Positions 39,665-48,341 of a DNA stretch of 64,000 nucleotides are shown piece after piece; within the stretch, counting starts at the first letter, position 1; each line of letters opens with the position of its first letter. The stretch lies in NCBI GenBank assembly GCA_964645205.1, contig CAZYBO010000003.1:248001-312000 (forward strand). The letters run 5' to 3'. Source of the DNA: CAZYBO01 sp964645205. Lineage in GTDB: Bacteria; Pseudomonadota; Alphaproteobacteria; Rickettsiales; SXRF01. The position numbers and the translations under genes are program-made. A model generated the notes under the pieces. It was given only the letters and a program-made list of their open reading frames with translations. It was not told the origin of the DNA and made no database searches.

Positions 39665-40704
39665 GCGCCGACGCCGTAGAATCCCGCATCATCGCCCCCG
39701 CCCCCAGCGAGGAGGACGTGCTCCAGCAGGCGCTGCGCCCGCTGTCGCTCGACGATTTCACCGGCCAGCCGGAAGCCTGCAATAACCTCCGCGTATTCAT
39801 CCAGGCCGCGCGCGGCCGCGCCGATGCGCTCGACCATGTGCTGCTCTACGGCCCCCCCGGTTTAGGAAAAACGACGCTCGCGCAAATTATCGCCAAGGAA
39901 ATGGGGGTCGGGTTTCGTCCTACCTCCGGACCTATCCTTACCAAGGCGGGAGATTTAGCAGCCGTGCTTACGAATCTGCAGGAAAACGACGTATTGTTCG
40001 TCGATGAAATCCACCGGCTCAACCCGGCGGTGGAGGAAATCCTTTATCCCGCGATGGAAGATTACAAGCTCGACCTCATGATCGGCGAAGGCCCCGCCGC
40101 GCGCACCGTGCGCATCGACCTGCCGCACTTCACGCTGGTCGGCGCCACCACGAGGCTCGGCCTGATCACCGGCCCGCTGCGCGACCGTTTCGGCATCCCG
40201 CTGCGCCTGCGTTTTTATGACGTAAAGGATTTGCAGGGCGTGATCGAACGCGCCGCCACGCTTTTTGCCATCGGCATCAGCAAAGACGGCTCGCACGAAA
40301 TCGCCCGCCGTTCGCGCGGCACGCCGCGTATCGCCATCCGCCTGCTCAAGCGTGTGCGCGATTTCGCCCACCACGCGGGAAAAGATGTCATCGATAAATC
40401 GCTCGCCGACACCTCGCTCAAACGCCTCGAGGTAGACGGCCTCGGCCTAGACTCCGCCGACCACCGCTACCTGCAATACATCGCCGAACACTACCAGGGC
40501 GGCCCCGTCGGGGTGGAAACTATCGCCGCCGGCCTCTCCGAACAGCGCGATGCCATCGAAGAAACCATCGAGCCGTATTTGCTGCAGATCGGCTTCCTGC
40601 AACGCACCCCGCGCGGGCGCATGCTGACGGCGACCTGCTTCAAGCATCTGGGCATCGCCGCGCCCGCATTGCCCGTGCTGGAGGTTGAAGAAGACCCTTC
40701 ATGA
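39661..40704 (+). CDS. ruvB: Holliday junction helicase RuvB
   Basis: AAA+ motor for branch migration. Walker A GPPGLGKT (64-71), Walker B FVDEIHRL (113-120), arginine-finger region GPLRDRFGIPLRL, and a winged-helix C-terminus (YLLQIGFLQRTPRGRMLT). 347 aa. LRPLSLDDFTGQ at the start is family-typical. It overlaps ruvA and ybgC by 4 nt. Confidence 0.97.
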   Translation: MSADAVESRIIAPAPSEEDVLQQALRPLSLDDFTGQPEACNNLRVFIQAARGRADALDHVLLYGPPGLGKTTLAQIIAKEMGVGFRPTSGPILTKAGDLAAVLTNLQENDVLFVDEIHRLNPAVEEILYPAMEDYKLDLMIGEGPAARTVRIDLPHFTLVGATTRLGLITGPLRDRFGIPLRLRFYDVKDLQGVIERAATLFAIGISKDGSHEIARRSRGTPRIAIRLLKRVRDFAHHAGKDVIDKSLADTSLKRLEVDGLGLDSADHRYLQYIAEHYQGGPVGVETIAAGLSEQRDAIEETIEPYLLQIGFLQRTPRGRMLTATCFKHLGIAAPALPVLEVEEDPS

Positions 40705-41120
40705 AAGGCATCCACACCTTCCCCGTCCGCGTATTCTACGAAGACACCGACGCCGCGGGCATCGTCTATTACGCCAACTACCTGAAATTCGCCGAACGTG
40801 CGCGCACGGAGGCGTTGCGGCTGTCGGGCATCAACCAGTCCGATTTGATGAACGACCACGGCATCGGTTTCGTCGTGCGCCATTGCGAAGTGGATTTTTT
40901 AAAGCCTGCCGGACTCGATGATCTCTTGACAATAGAGACGCGCCTGCACGATATAAGCAAAGTCAGTATTCGCATGCAGCAAACCATCCGCCGCGGCAGC
41001 GAAACGCTGGTGAAGATGAGCGTGAAACTGGCGATCGTCGGCAGCGACAAGAAGCTCGCGAAACTGCCGGATTTCGTGAAGAAGGCGATGCTGACGGTGT
41101 TGAAGAAAGACATAAGTTGA
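40701..41120 (+). CDS. ybgC: Tol-Pal-associated acyl-CoA thioesterase YbgC
   Basis: Hotdog-fold thioesterase. The active-site segment is RVFYEDTDAAGIVYYANYLK (residues 9-28) with the catalytic aspartate in the DTD motif, followed by FAERARTEALR. 139 aa. YbgC begins the tol-pal operon in many proteobacteria; here the normal ybgC-tolQ junction is interrupted by an AT-rich lipoprotein gene. Overlaps ruvB by 4 nt, so ruv and tol operons are joined. Confidence 0.94.
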   Translation: MKGIHTFPVRVFYEDTDAAGIVYYANYLKFAERARTEALRLSGINQSDLMNDHGIGFVVRHCEVDFLKPAGLDDLLTIETRLHDISKVSIRMQQTIRRGSETLVKMSVKLAIVGSDKKLAKLPDFVKKAMLTVLKKDIS

Positions 41121-41129
41121 GGAAATGGA

Positions 41130-41780
41130 ATGAGCGCGAAGACCACATCTTTGTTTGTTAGCGTAATACTTACCGCGCTTTCCGCCTGCTCTTCCAGCAA
41201 GGGGCCGCCACGTATCGAATATGCAGGGGGATTGTATGAACTCCCCAAAAAAAGCTGCATAGAAAAGGTTTTGAAGGATCAACGCGATATATCATTCAAA
41301 AAATATGAAAAGATTCAAGGTCTCCAGCAAAACTCAGATCCTTGGCTTATTAAAGATCGTTATTATGCACTTCAGGTATTTCATTACACCTACAAAAAAT
41401 ATCCTTTAGCTATCGTCATAGGTCAAAATTATACCGACCCTGCATTCGATGCCTTCAACCAAACCGCTCCTGAGAAAGATGTTGTGTATTCGAATCTATA
41501 TCCTTTGGGCATGCGGACGCAGGGCACTTACTCCTATTATACGCGCTACGATTATACGCTGGGTAAATTTGTCCCTGAACATGATCTGCCACCGCTTCTT
41601 CTTTCACAAAGTGACGTAGATGCTTTGCAACCCGTCATGGGCACATTACAAAAAGGAATAAAAGAAAAATGTGATTTGGAGAAAATCGGTAAAAAGACTA
41701 GTGGCTGGATGTTTCCGACTTGCGTGTTGTATGACGGAAAATCATCCACCTATTGCCAAGGAACGGCAGGAATACATTAA
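41130..41780 (+). CDS. Unknown lipoprotein inserted between ybgC and tolQ
   Basis: 216 aa. The signal ends in the lipobox LSAC (MSAKTTSLFVSVILTALSAC), so cysteine 20 is lipidated. The mature part is rich in Tyr and Lys (WLIKDRYYALQVFHYTYKKY, GTYSYYTRYDYTLGKFVPEH), with three further cysteines near the end. The gene is visibly more AT-rich than its neighbours, suggesting acquisition. GAGGAAATGGA precedes the ATG. I recognise no family. Being in the tol operon it would be cotranscribed with tolQRAB-pal, so an envelope role is plausible. Confidence 0.75.
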   Translation: MSAKTTSLFVSVILTALSACSSSKGPPRIEYAGGLYELPKKSCIEKVLKDQRDISFKKYEKIQGLQQNSDPWLIKDRYYALQVFHYTYKKYPLAIVIGQNYTDPAFDAFNQTAPEKDVVYSNLYPLGMRTQGTYSYYTRYDYTLGKFVPEHDLPPLLLSQSDVDALQPVMGTLQKGIKEKCDLEKIGKKTSGWMFPTCVLYDGKSSTYCQGTAGIH

Positions 41781-41808
41781 TATCCAACACAGAACATAAG
41801 GAATCCCC

Positions 41809-42564
41809 ATGGCCGCACAAGAAACCGTAAACACCGCCGTCCAAGGCGTCGATTCGACCACGCTGGCGGGAAGCGCTACTGCCGCTTTGCATGATTTTAC
41901 CATCTGGGGCATGTTTATCCAGGCGGACATCATCGTCAAAGGTGTGATGCTGCTGTTGTTGCTCGCGTCGTTCTGGTGCTGGGCGATCATCTTTGAAAAA
42001 TATTTCCTCTTCCGCAAGGTCAAGGCCAAAGCGGTGAAGTTCGAGAACGATTTCTGGGCGAGCGAGGCGCTCGATAAATTCCACGAAAAGACTAAAAAAC
42101 GCGCTAACCACCCGATGGCGATTATTTTCGTCGCCGCGATGGAAGAGTGGTTCCGCTCGAAAAACAGTGTGAACCAAACGCCTCAGGGCATGAAACTATC
42201 TTTGCGCGAGCGCATCGTTATGGTGATGCAGGTGGCGCGCAACCGCGAGCTGGAGCATATGGAAAGCGGGTTGGGTTTTCTGGCCACCACCGGTTCGGCA
42301 GCGCCGTTCGTCGGCTTGTTCGGCACGGTGTGGGGCATCATGAACAGCTTCCACGGCATTGCCATGTCGAAGAACACCTCGTTAGTAGCCGTCGCGCCGG
42401 GTATCGCAGAAGCATTGTTCGCCACCGCCATAGGCCTGTTCGCGGCGATTCCCGCGGTGATCGCGTACAATAAATTCTCCAACGAGCTGGTGCGGTTTTC
42501 CAACAAGCTAGAGGATTTCAGCACCGAGTTCGACACCATCCTCTCGCGCCAGTTGGAAGGATAA
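41809..42564 (+). CDS. tolQ: Tol-Pal system proton-channel subunit TolQ
   Basis: Inner-membrane ion-channel protein of the Tol-Pal envelope-constriction machine. Three helices: about 35-58 (VKGVMLLLLLASFWCWAIIF), 155-178 (GFLATTGSAAPFVGLFGTVW) and 195-220 (AEALFATAIGLFAAIPAVIA). ERIVMVMQVARNRELEHMES and SKLEDF-type C-terminus are typical. 251 aa. AAGGAA precedes the ATG. tolR follows after 3 nt. Confidence 0.95.
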   Translation: MAAQETVNTAVQGVDSTTLAGSATAALHDFTIWGMFIQADIIVKGVMLLLLLASFWCWAIIFEKYFLFRKVKAKAVKFENDFWASEALDKFHEKTKKRANHPMAIIFVAAMEEWFRSKNSVNQTPQGMKLSLRERIVMVMQVARNRELEHMESGLGFLATTGSAAPFVGLFGTVWGIMNSFHGIAMSKNTSLVAVAPGIAEALFATAIGLFAAIPAVIAYNKFSNELVRFSNKLEDFSTEFDTILSRQLEG

Positions 42565-42567
42565 TCC

Positions 42568-43023
42568 ATGTCCATGAACCTTGGAAACGGTTCGAGCAGG
42601 CGGCGTAGCGGCAGGCAGGCGTCGTTCTCCGAAATCAACATCACGCCGATGGTGGACGTCATGCTCGTGCTGCTGGTCATTTTCATGGTCACCGCCCCGA
42701 TGATGACCACCGGCGTGACGGTCGACCTCCCCGATTCCAACGCTTCGCCGGTTGCCGGGCAAGATGAGCCGCTGGCCGTGTCTGTTCAGGCCGATGGGAA
42801 AATCTTCCTACAGAAAACACAGATCGCGCTGAAAGACGTGCAGAGTAAACTTAAGGCCATCACCGGCGAAAAGAAAGACACGCGCATTTTCGTGCGCGGC
42901 GACAGAAATGTCGATTACGGCAAGATCATGCAGGTGGTCGGCGAGATCAACGCCGCCGGCTTTGCCAAGGTCGCCCTGATCACCGAGGTTAAGGGCGGCG
43001 GCGCTGCTGATAAGGGACGGTAA
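42568..43023 (+). CDS. tolR: Tol-Pal system subunit TolR
   Basis: Single-pass partner of TolQ in the proton channel. After a basic start, the helix EINITPMVDVMLVLLVIFMV carries the proton-binding aspartate in the MVDVML motif. The periplasmic domain includes VDLPDSNASP, RNVDYGKIMQVVGEINAAGF and VALITE. 151 aa. Lies 3 nt after tolQ and 5 nt before tolA. Confidence 0.95.
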   Translation: MSMNLGNGSSRRRSGRQASFSEINITPMVDVMLVLLVIFMVTAPMMTTGVTVDLPDSNASPVAGQDEPLAVSVQADGKIFLQKTQIALKDVQSKLKAITGEKKDTRIFVRGDRNVDYGKIMQVVGEINAAGFAKVALITEVKGGGAADKGR

Positions 43024-43028
43024 GCAAC

Positions 43029-43880
43029 GTGTACCCTGAGCGGCAAAAAGGGGTCACCTGGTCGGCGGTTTCGCATGCCGCGCTGCTTATGCTGTTCATT
43101 TTCGGCCTTCCCTCTTTCTTGAGCTACACCCCGCCTGAAGAACCGGCGGCGATCACCGTCGAAATCCTTCCCATTACCGGCGTTACCAACGTGAAACCGA
43201 TGGAGAGCACGCCCACCGAAGCCGAGAAGCCGGAAGAAAAACCGCAGGAAAAACCTGAGCCAAAAGAGCCGGAAAAAGCCGAAGACCAGAAAAAGCCCAC
43301 TCCGCCGGTTAAAACCGCTGAAGAAACCCCGCCTCCCCCGCCCGCCGAAAAGCCGGACGTGAAAACAAAGGAAAAGCCCAAGGATAAAAAAGAGGAAGAA
43401 AAGAAAAAAGAAGAAAAGAAGAAACCGAAAGAGGAAGATTTAACCGCCGTACTCAAAGCCGTGCGCGATACGGCAGCGAAGGAAAAAAAGTCGGAAAAAA
43501 CCGACAATAAAGACAGTGGTTCAAAAAGTAAGAGCATTTCCAATTCATACGATCCTACCTTACCGCTTTCGCTCAGCGAAAAAGACGCCATCCGCAGCCA
43601 GATCGCCAAATGCTGGAGCGTACCCGCCGGCGCCAAGGACGCGCATGAGCTGATCGTGATACTCCGTCTCCAGCTGGAGCGCGACGGTTCGGTGATTAAA
43701 GTTGAACTAGCCAACGAGAGCAAATCACGCTACAGTCGCGACACGTTTTTCCGCGCCGCAGCCGATAGCGCCATGCGTGCGGTTCGCCAGTGCAGCCCCC
43801 TGCAAAACCTGCCTGCGGACAAATTCAACACATGGCGCGACATCGAGCTGACGTTCGATCCGAAAGAAATGTTATTTTGA
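43029..43880 (+). CDS. tolA: Tol-Pal system protein TolA
   Basis: Links the TolQR motor to TolB/Pal across the periplasm. GTG 43029 starts a short cytoplasmic tail and a membrane helix (VSHAALLMLFIFGLPSFLSY). Domain II is a Lys/Glu/Pro-rich stretch (about 60-165), and the C-terminal domain (about 180-283) has KCWSVPAGAKDAHELIVILR and ends FDPKEMLF. 283 aa, short for TolA but usual in alphaproteobacteria. Six nt before tolB. Confidence 0.92.
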   Translation: MYPERQKGVTWSAVSHAALLMLFIFGLPSFLSYTPPEEPAAITVEILPITGVTNVKPMESTPTEAEKPEEKPQEKPEPKEPEKAEDQKKPTPPVKTAEETPPPPPAEKPDVKTKEKPKDKKEEEKKKEEKKKPKEEDLTAVLKAVRDTAAKEKKSEKTDNKDSGSKSKSISNSYDPTLPLSLSEKDAIRSQIAKCWSVPAGAKDAHELIVILRLQLERDGSVIKVELANESKSRYSRDTFFRAAADSAMRAVRQCSPLQNLPADKFNTWRDIELTFDPKEMLF

Positions 43881-43886
43881 GGTAAT

Positions 43887-45212
43887 ATGAAGAAGCTGAC
43901 TTTACGTGCCGCCGCCACCGCCTTTTTCCTGATGTTCGCCGTCTTCGGCGCGATTGCTCCCGCGCACGCGGTGTTGCGCATCGACATCACCAAGGGCACC
44001 GTCGACCCGATGCCGATCGCACTGCCCGACCTTCCCGGCGGCAGCATAGGCGCCGACATCATCCGCGTCGTGGCAGCCGACCTTGAGCGTTCCGGCCTTT
44101 TCCGCCCCATCGACAAACAGGCATTTATTGAACAAATCACAGCGCAAACCTCCATCCCCCGTTTTGCCGACTGGCGCCAGATCAAGGCGGCAGCCCTTGT
44201 TACCGGCAGCGTCGTCGATGAAGGCGGCGACAAGGTGCGCGTGTCTTTCCGCCTGTGGGATATTTACGGCGAGGAGCAAGTCGCCGGCAAGGAATACAAC
44301 ACGTTCAAGGGCAACTGGCGCCGCATCGCGCATATCATGGCCGACGAAATCTACAAGCGCCTCACCGGTGAAAACGGTTATTTCGATTCGCGCATCGTCT
44401 ATGTCTCTGAATCCGGCCCGGACCTGAAGCGCGTCAAGCGCCTCGCCATCATGGATCAGGACGGCGAAAACCACAAATTCCTCACCGATGGGCGCTTCCT
44501 CGTGCTCACCCCGCGCTTCTCCCCGAATTCGCAGGAAATTCTCTATATGTCCTATGCGGGCAAGCAACCACGAGTGTTCCTGCGCGATTTGCAGACCGGC
44601 CGCGAGGAATCGCTCGGCACGTTTGAGGGCATGTCGTTCGCGCCACGCTTTTCCAACGACGGCAACTCCATTATCATGTCGATCGCCGACGGTGGCAGCA
44701 CGCAGATTTATAAAATGGATCTGCGCAACCGGCGCCTCGTCAAGCTCACCAGCGGCAGCGGTATCGACACCTCTCCGAGTTTCTCGCCTGACGGTTCGCA
44801 GATCACCTTCAACTCCGACCGCGGCGGCTCACAGCAGCTCTACGTCATGAATTCCGATGGCAGCGGCGTGAAGCGCATCAGCTTCGGGCAGGGAAAATAT
44901 GGCACGCCCGTATGGTCGCCGCGCGGCGATCTCATCGCTTTCACGAAAATGTATCAGGGTAAGTTCTTCATCGGCGTCATGCGTCCCGACGGCAGCGGCG
45001 AGCGCGTGCTCACCGAGAGCTGGCTCGATGAAGGCCCGAGCTGGGCACCGAATGGCCGTGTGATTGTTTTCCACCGGCAGTTTGCGGGCAGCAAAGGCCG
45101 CTCCGGTAACACGCGCATGTATACGGTGGACGTGACCGGTTACAACCTGCGTGAAGTCGTAAGCCCAATGGATGCGTCCGACCCGGCGTGGTCGCCACTG
45201 TTGCCGTTATAA
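43887..45212 (+). CDS. tolB: Tol-Pal system beta-propeller protein TolB
   Basis: Periplasmic protein that shuttles between Pal and TolA. Signal peptide MKKLTLRAAATAFFLMFAVF through AHA. The N-domain has IRVVAADLERSGLFRPIDKQ, and the propeller repeats show TPRFSPNSQEILYMSYAG, SPSFSPDGSQITFNSDRGGS, QQLYVMNSDGSGVKRISFGQ and PVWSPRGDLIAFTK. 441 aa, normal. GAGGTAAT precedes the ATG. Confidence 0.96.
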   Translation: MKKLTLRAAATAFFLMFAVFGAIAPAHAVLRIDITKGTVDPMPIALPDLPGGSIGADIIRVVAADLERSGLFRPIDKQAFIEQITAQTSIPRFADWRQIKAAALVTGSVVDEGGDKVRVSFRLWDIYGEEQVAGKEYNTFKGNWRRIAHIMADEIYKRLTGENGYFDSRIVYVSESGPDLKRVKRLAIMDQDGENHKFLTDGRFLVLTPRFSPNSQEILYMSYAGKQPRVFLRDLQTGREESLGTFEGMSFAPRFSNDGNSIIMSIADGGSTQIYKMDLRNRRLVKLTSGSGIDTSPSFSPDGSQITFNSDRGGSQQLYVMNSDGSGVKRISFGQGKYGTPVWSPRGDLIAFTKMYQGKFFIGVMRPDGSGERVLTESWLDEGPSWAPNGRVIVFHRQFAGSKGRSGNTRMYTVDVTGYNLREVVSPMDASDPAWSPLLPL

Positions 45213-45410
45213 CACAATTGTTCGGTTTTATTGAATCGCGCCTTAACTAACTATTGATTTAAAGCGCGTTTTCGCTAACTGATAGGCTCAGATTGCGTGG
45301 CGCGTCTGCTTTGGTTTTTTTTAGCATAATTCGCTGAATTTCATTCCAAAATAATGGCCATAGCGAAGCGTCTTTGTCTTTTTTTGAACATGTGTTTTAG
45401 GAGTGCGTTT
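45213..45410 (+). promoter_or_regulatory. tolB-pal intergenic region
   Basis: 198 bp without a gene. CAGA/TCTG (45289-45292 with 45305-45308) around GCG-TGG-CGC gives a weak hairpin, followed after six nt by eight T's (45315-45322). This may be a leaky terminator after tolB. The rest probably holds a separate promoter for pal, which needs more copies than the tolQRAB proteins. AGGAG lies 8 nt before the pal ATG. Confidence 0.4.
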
Positions 45411-45902
45411 ATGAATCTGTTTACTAAATCCCTCGTTGTAATTTCCGCCGTATTGTTGCTGGCTGCGTGCGAAACCGCACCTGGCGGTTCTGGTTCGCAA
45501 GGCGGCGCTGGCGCTGCCGGCGCAGGCGGCCCGGTTCGCCCCGGCAGCCAGGAAGACCTCGCCCAGAACGTTGGCGATCGCGTATTCTACGGCTACGACA
45601 GCGCGTCTCTCTCCGCTGAAGCGCAGCACACGCTGGAGCGTCAGGCTGCATGGTTGAAGCAATACAACAACATCAGCGTAACGGTTGAAGGCCATTGCGA
45701 CGAACGCGGCACCCGCGAATACAACCTTGCGCTCGGCGAACGCCGCGCCGCAGCCGCTAAGAAGTACTTGATCGGCCTTGGCATCGCGTCCAACCGCATC
45801 TCCACCATCAGCTACGGCAAGGAACGCCCGGCTGTTATCGGTTCGGATGAATCGGCATGGGGTCAGAACCGCCGCGCTGTAACGGTGGTTACCAACCAGT
45901 AG
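45411..45902 (+). CDS. pal: Peptidoglycan-associated lipoprotein Pal
   Basis: Outer-membrane lipoprotein that binds peptidoglycan and TolB. From ATG 45411 the signal is MNLFTKSLVVISAVLLLAAC, with cysteine 20 lipidated. A Gly/Ala-rich linker (GSQGGAGAAGAGGPVRPGSQ) follows, then the OmpA-like domain VFYGYDSASLSAEAQHTLER, GHCDERGTREYNLALGERRA and RISTISYGKERPA. 163 aa. In-frame upstream codons would disrupt the signal, so I use this start. Confidence 0.96.
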   Translation: MNLFTKSLVVISAVLLLAACETAPGGSGSQGGAGAAGAGGPVRPGSQEDLAQNVGDRVFYGYDSASLSAEAQHTLERQAAWLKQYNNISVTVEGHCDERGTREYNLALGERRAAAAKKYLIGLGIASNRISTISYGKERPAVIGSDESAWGQNRRAVTVVTNQ

Positions 45903-45924
45903 TCCTTCACGGGATCGCTTGTTT

Positions 45925-45960
45925 CTTCGCCCCGCACGGCATTGCCGCTGCGGGGCGAAG
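45925..45960 (+). terminator. Terminator after pal
   Basis: CTTCGCCCCGCA (45925-45936) pairs exactly with TGCGGGGCGAAG (45949-45960); the loop itself can pair GGC with GCC. A short T-rich run (TGTTTCT) follows. It probably separates pal from cpoB. Confidence 0.75.
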
Positions 45961-46055
45961 TGTTTCTACGTCACGATTATTTTACAAAAGCCGCTGGAAA
46001 AAAAACGCCGATCTTGTATGCTCCGCACCTGTCGCAACCCTGATTTTTTAGTGAT

Positions 46056-47021
46056 ATGAAACGCACATTTCCTCTCCTCGCCACCCTGCTCATCAGCGCA
46101 TCCACTCTGACATTCCCCACCTTCTCGCAGGCAATGGATAATACCGCCGCCATGGAACGCATGGAGCGTATCGAGCGCGATTTCATGCTTTTACAGCGTC
46201 AGGTTGCGCGCGGCGGCCCCACCACCGTCAATACCGACGACCTTCCGGCAGAAGGTGCCGCCCAGCTTGAAGTACGCCTGAGTTCGATCGAAGAAGAACT
46301 TCGCCTGCTCAACGGCAAAGTCGAGGAAAATGAATTTCAGGTAAAAAAACTCGTCGAGACGTTTGAGAAATTCCAGAAAGACACCGAATTCCGCCTGAAC
46401 GAAATGGCGCCCGGCGCCGCTTCTGCGGATGGCGTGCAGCCCGCCCCCGGCACGAAGCCCGATCCCGCGCAGCAGACACTGCAGAAGCGTGACCCCGCGC
46501 ATGTCAAAACGATCGAAGAGGGAAAAACCGTCGAAACGCCGACAGCAGCCACCGGCGAATCTGCGCCGAAAGACCTCACCACCGCCGGTGATGGCGTGTT
46601 GCGTGTGCCGGAGAAAGAAGACCCCGAAAGTTTCTCCACACCGCGCGATCTCTATAATTATGCGTTTCGCCTGCTGAATGACACGCGCTACGAGGATGCC
46701 GCCGCCTCTTTCGCCGCCTTCACCAAAAAATACCCAAAGGATCCGCTGATCGGGAACGCCTACTACTGGCAGGGCGAAAGCTATTATATCCGCCGCGATT
46801 TCGTATCGGCCGCCGATAATTTCCGTCAGGGCTTTGAAGTGCTTCCCACCGGCCCGAAAGCGCCGGACAATTTGCTGAAGCTCGCCATGTCGCTTGATGC
46901 ACTCAAACGCGACAAGGAAGCCTGCGTGGTACTGCAACAGATCATTATTAAATTCAAAAAAAGCACCGCCAGCGTAGCGAACAAGGCCGAACTCGAAAAG
47001 AAACGCATTGGCTGCAACTGA
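46056..47021 (+). CDS. cpoB: Cell division coordinator CpoB (YbgF)
   Basis: Periplasmic Tol-associated protein that coordinates peptidoglycan synthesis with outer-membrane constriction. Signal peptide (LLATLLISASTLTFPTFSQA), then a coiled coil with MERMERIERDFMLLQRQVAR and LEVRLSSIEEELRLLNGKVE. A linker is followed by TPR repeats at the C-terminus (LYNYAFRLLNDTRYEDAAAS, GNAYYWQGESYYIRRDFVSA, LKLAMSLDALKRDKEACVVL). 321 aa. Its stop overlaps the likely tilS start. Confidence 0.92.
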   Translation: MKRTFPLLATLLISASTLTFPTFSQAMDNTAAMERMERIERDFMLLQRQVARGGPTTVNTDDLPAEGAAQLEVRLSSIEEELRLLNGKVEENEFQVKKLVETFEKFQKDTEFRLNEMAPGAASADGVQPAPGTKPDPAQQTLQKRDPAHVKTIEEGKTVETPTAATGESAPKDLTTAGDGVLRVPEKEDPESFSTPRDLYNYAFRLLNDTRYEDAAASFAAFTKKYPKDPLIGNAYYWQGESYYIRRDFVSAADNFRQGFEVLPTGPKAPDNLLKLAMSLDALKRDKEACVVLQQIIIKFKKSTASVANKAELEKKRIGCN

Positions 47022-48336
47022 TAGCCACGCCGCTTTTTCCGCCGTCATGGAAGCGGCGGGGTTCTGGGAAGATGCTCCGGAAATAGCCGTTGCTGTATCT
47101 GGGGGTGCGGACAGCATGGCGCTGTTACTTCTTGCCCATCGATGGACAGAAAATCATGGCGGCAAAACCGTTGCGCTCACCGTAGATCATGGACTACGCG
47201 GCGAATCCGCGCAGGAAGCACAGCGTGTGGCAAGCTGGTGCGCCGAACGCGGTATCATCCATCATATCTTGGTCTGGCAGCCACCATCCGGTTTACATTC
47301 AGGCATTCAGGAAGCCGCACGCGAAGCACGTTATCGGCTTATGACGGCATGGTGCAGGCAGAACACAATCCTGCACCTGTTGACCGCACACCATCGCGAT
47401 GATCAGGCGGAAACGCTTTTGTTCAGGGTAGCCCGTGGCAGCGGAATCGACGGTTTGGCCTGCATTCCATCTCTCTCTTTTATGCATGGTGTACGCCTGT
47501 TGCGCCCACTGCTTGCTTTCGCCAAAACCGCATTAAAAACCTTTCTTTCCAGCACCGGGCAAGCATGGGTGGAAGACCCGTCGAACAGCGACACGCGCTA
47601 TGCCCGCACCGCCATCCGCAGCTACCTTATCACCGTGCCGGAAGAATTTTCACAGGAGGCAAGCCGACTATGCACTAAATTCGCAAAAATTCGCAACCTC
47701 ATGGAAAATAACGCAGTCAAACAACTGACTCATGCTATTTCCCTGCACCCTGAAGCCTATGCGTTGCTCTGCGAAAACCGTTTCCGCCAGCTTGCACCCG
47801 ATCATGGGTTGCGGGCGCTTGCCTCTCTCGTACATACCATATCCGGCACTCAAACCCCGTCCCGCAGCGAACGCATACAACTACTGTATAACGACCTACT
47901 TGCCCTGCCCACACGCCGCACCTTCGGCAACTGTGTTTTTGAATATAAGCCGGGCAAACGTCATTTCCTCGTCCGGCGCGAAACCAACGCGATGCAGCCT
48001 GCCCTCCCCCTGCGCAATGGGGAAACCTGCCTGTGGGACAACCGGTTCGAGCTGCATTGGTCGTCGCCATCCGCGCAGGAATCGCTTACCGTGGCGCCGC
48101 TGGGCGCGCGTGGGCTTGACATCGTGGGCAAAACCCGCCTACCGCGCGCAGCGGCCTCCGAATTACCTGCTTTATGGAACCTTGAAGAACTCGTCTGCGT
48201 ACCCCATATGAACTATACGAACCCAACCTATGCAGGGCTTGTTTGCCGGGCGCGCTACTTTCCGGCGAAAGCGCTTGCTGGATGGGCGTTTTTTTGTATG
48301 AATGTGCACAACCTTAACCGCGCTCAGGAGACATAG
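47008..48336 (+). CDS. tilS: tRNA(Ile)-lysidine synthase TilS
   Basis: Modifies C34 of tRNA-Ile(CAU) to lysidine so that it reads AUA. The PP-loop SGGADSMALLLLAHRW (31-46 from TTG 47008), VDHGLRGESAQEA and LTAHHRDDQAETLLFRVARG-type segments are present. WVEDPSNSDTRYARTAIRSY is also typical. It starts at TTG 47008 overlapping cpoB, or at ATG 47047; the extra residues are poorly conserved. 442 aa with the C-terminal substrate-binding part. ftsH follows after 5 nt, a common pairing. Confidence 0.93.
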   Translation: MAATDSHAAFSAVMEAAGFWEDAPEIAVAVSGGADSMALLLLAHRWTENHGGKTVALTVDHGLRGESAQEAQRVASWCAERGIIHHILVWQPPSGLHSGIQEAAREARYRLMTAWCRQNTILHLLTAHHRDDQAETLLFRVARGSGIDGLACIPSLSFMHGVRLLRPLLAFAKTALKTFLSSTGQAWVEDPSNSDTRYARTAIRSYLITVPEEFSQEASRLCTKFAKIRNLMENNAVKQLTHAISLHPEAYALLCENRFRQLAPDHGLRALASLVHTISGTQTPSRSERIQLLYNDLLALPTRRTFGNCVFEYKPGKRHFLVRRETNAMQPALPLRNGETCLWDNRFELHWSSPSAQESLTVAPLGARGLDIVGKTRLPRAAASELPALWNLEELVCVPHMNYTNPTYAGLVCRARYFPAKALAGWAFFCMNVHNLNRAQET

Positions 48337-48341
48337 TCCAC

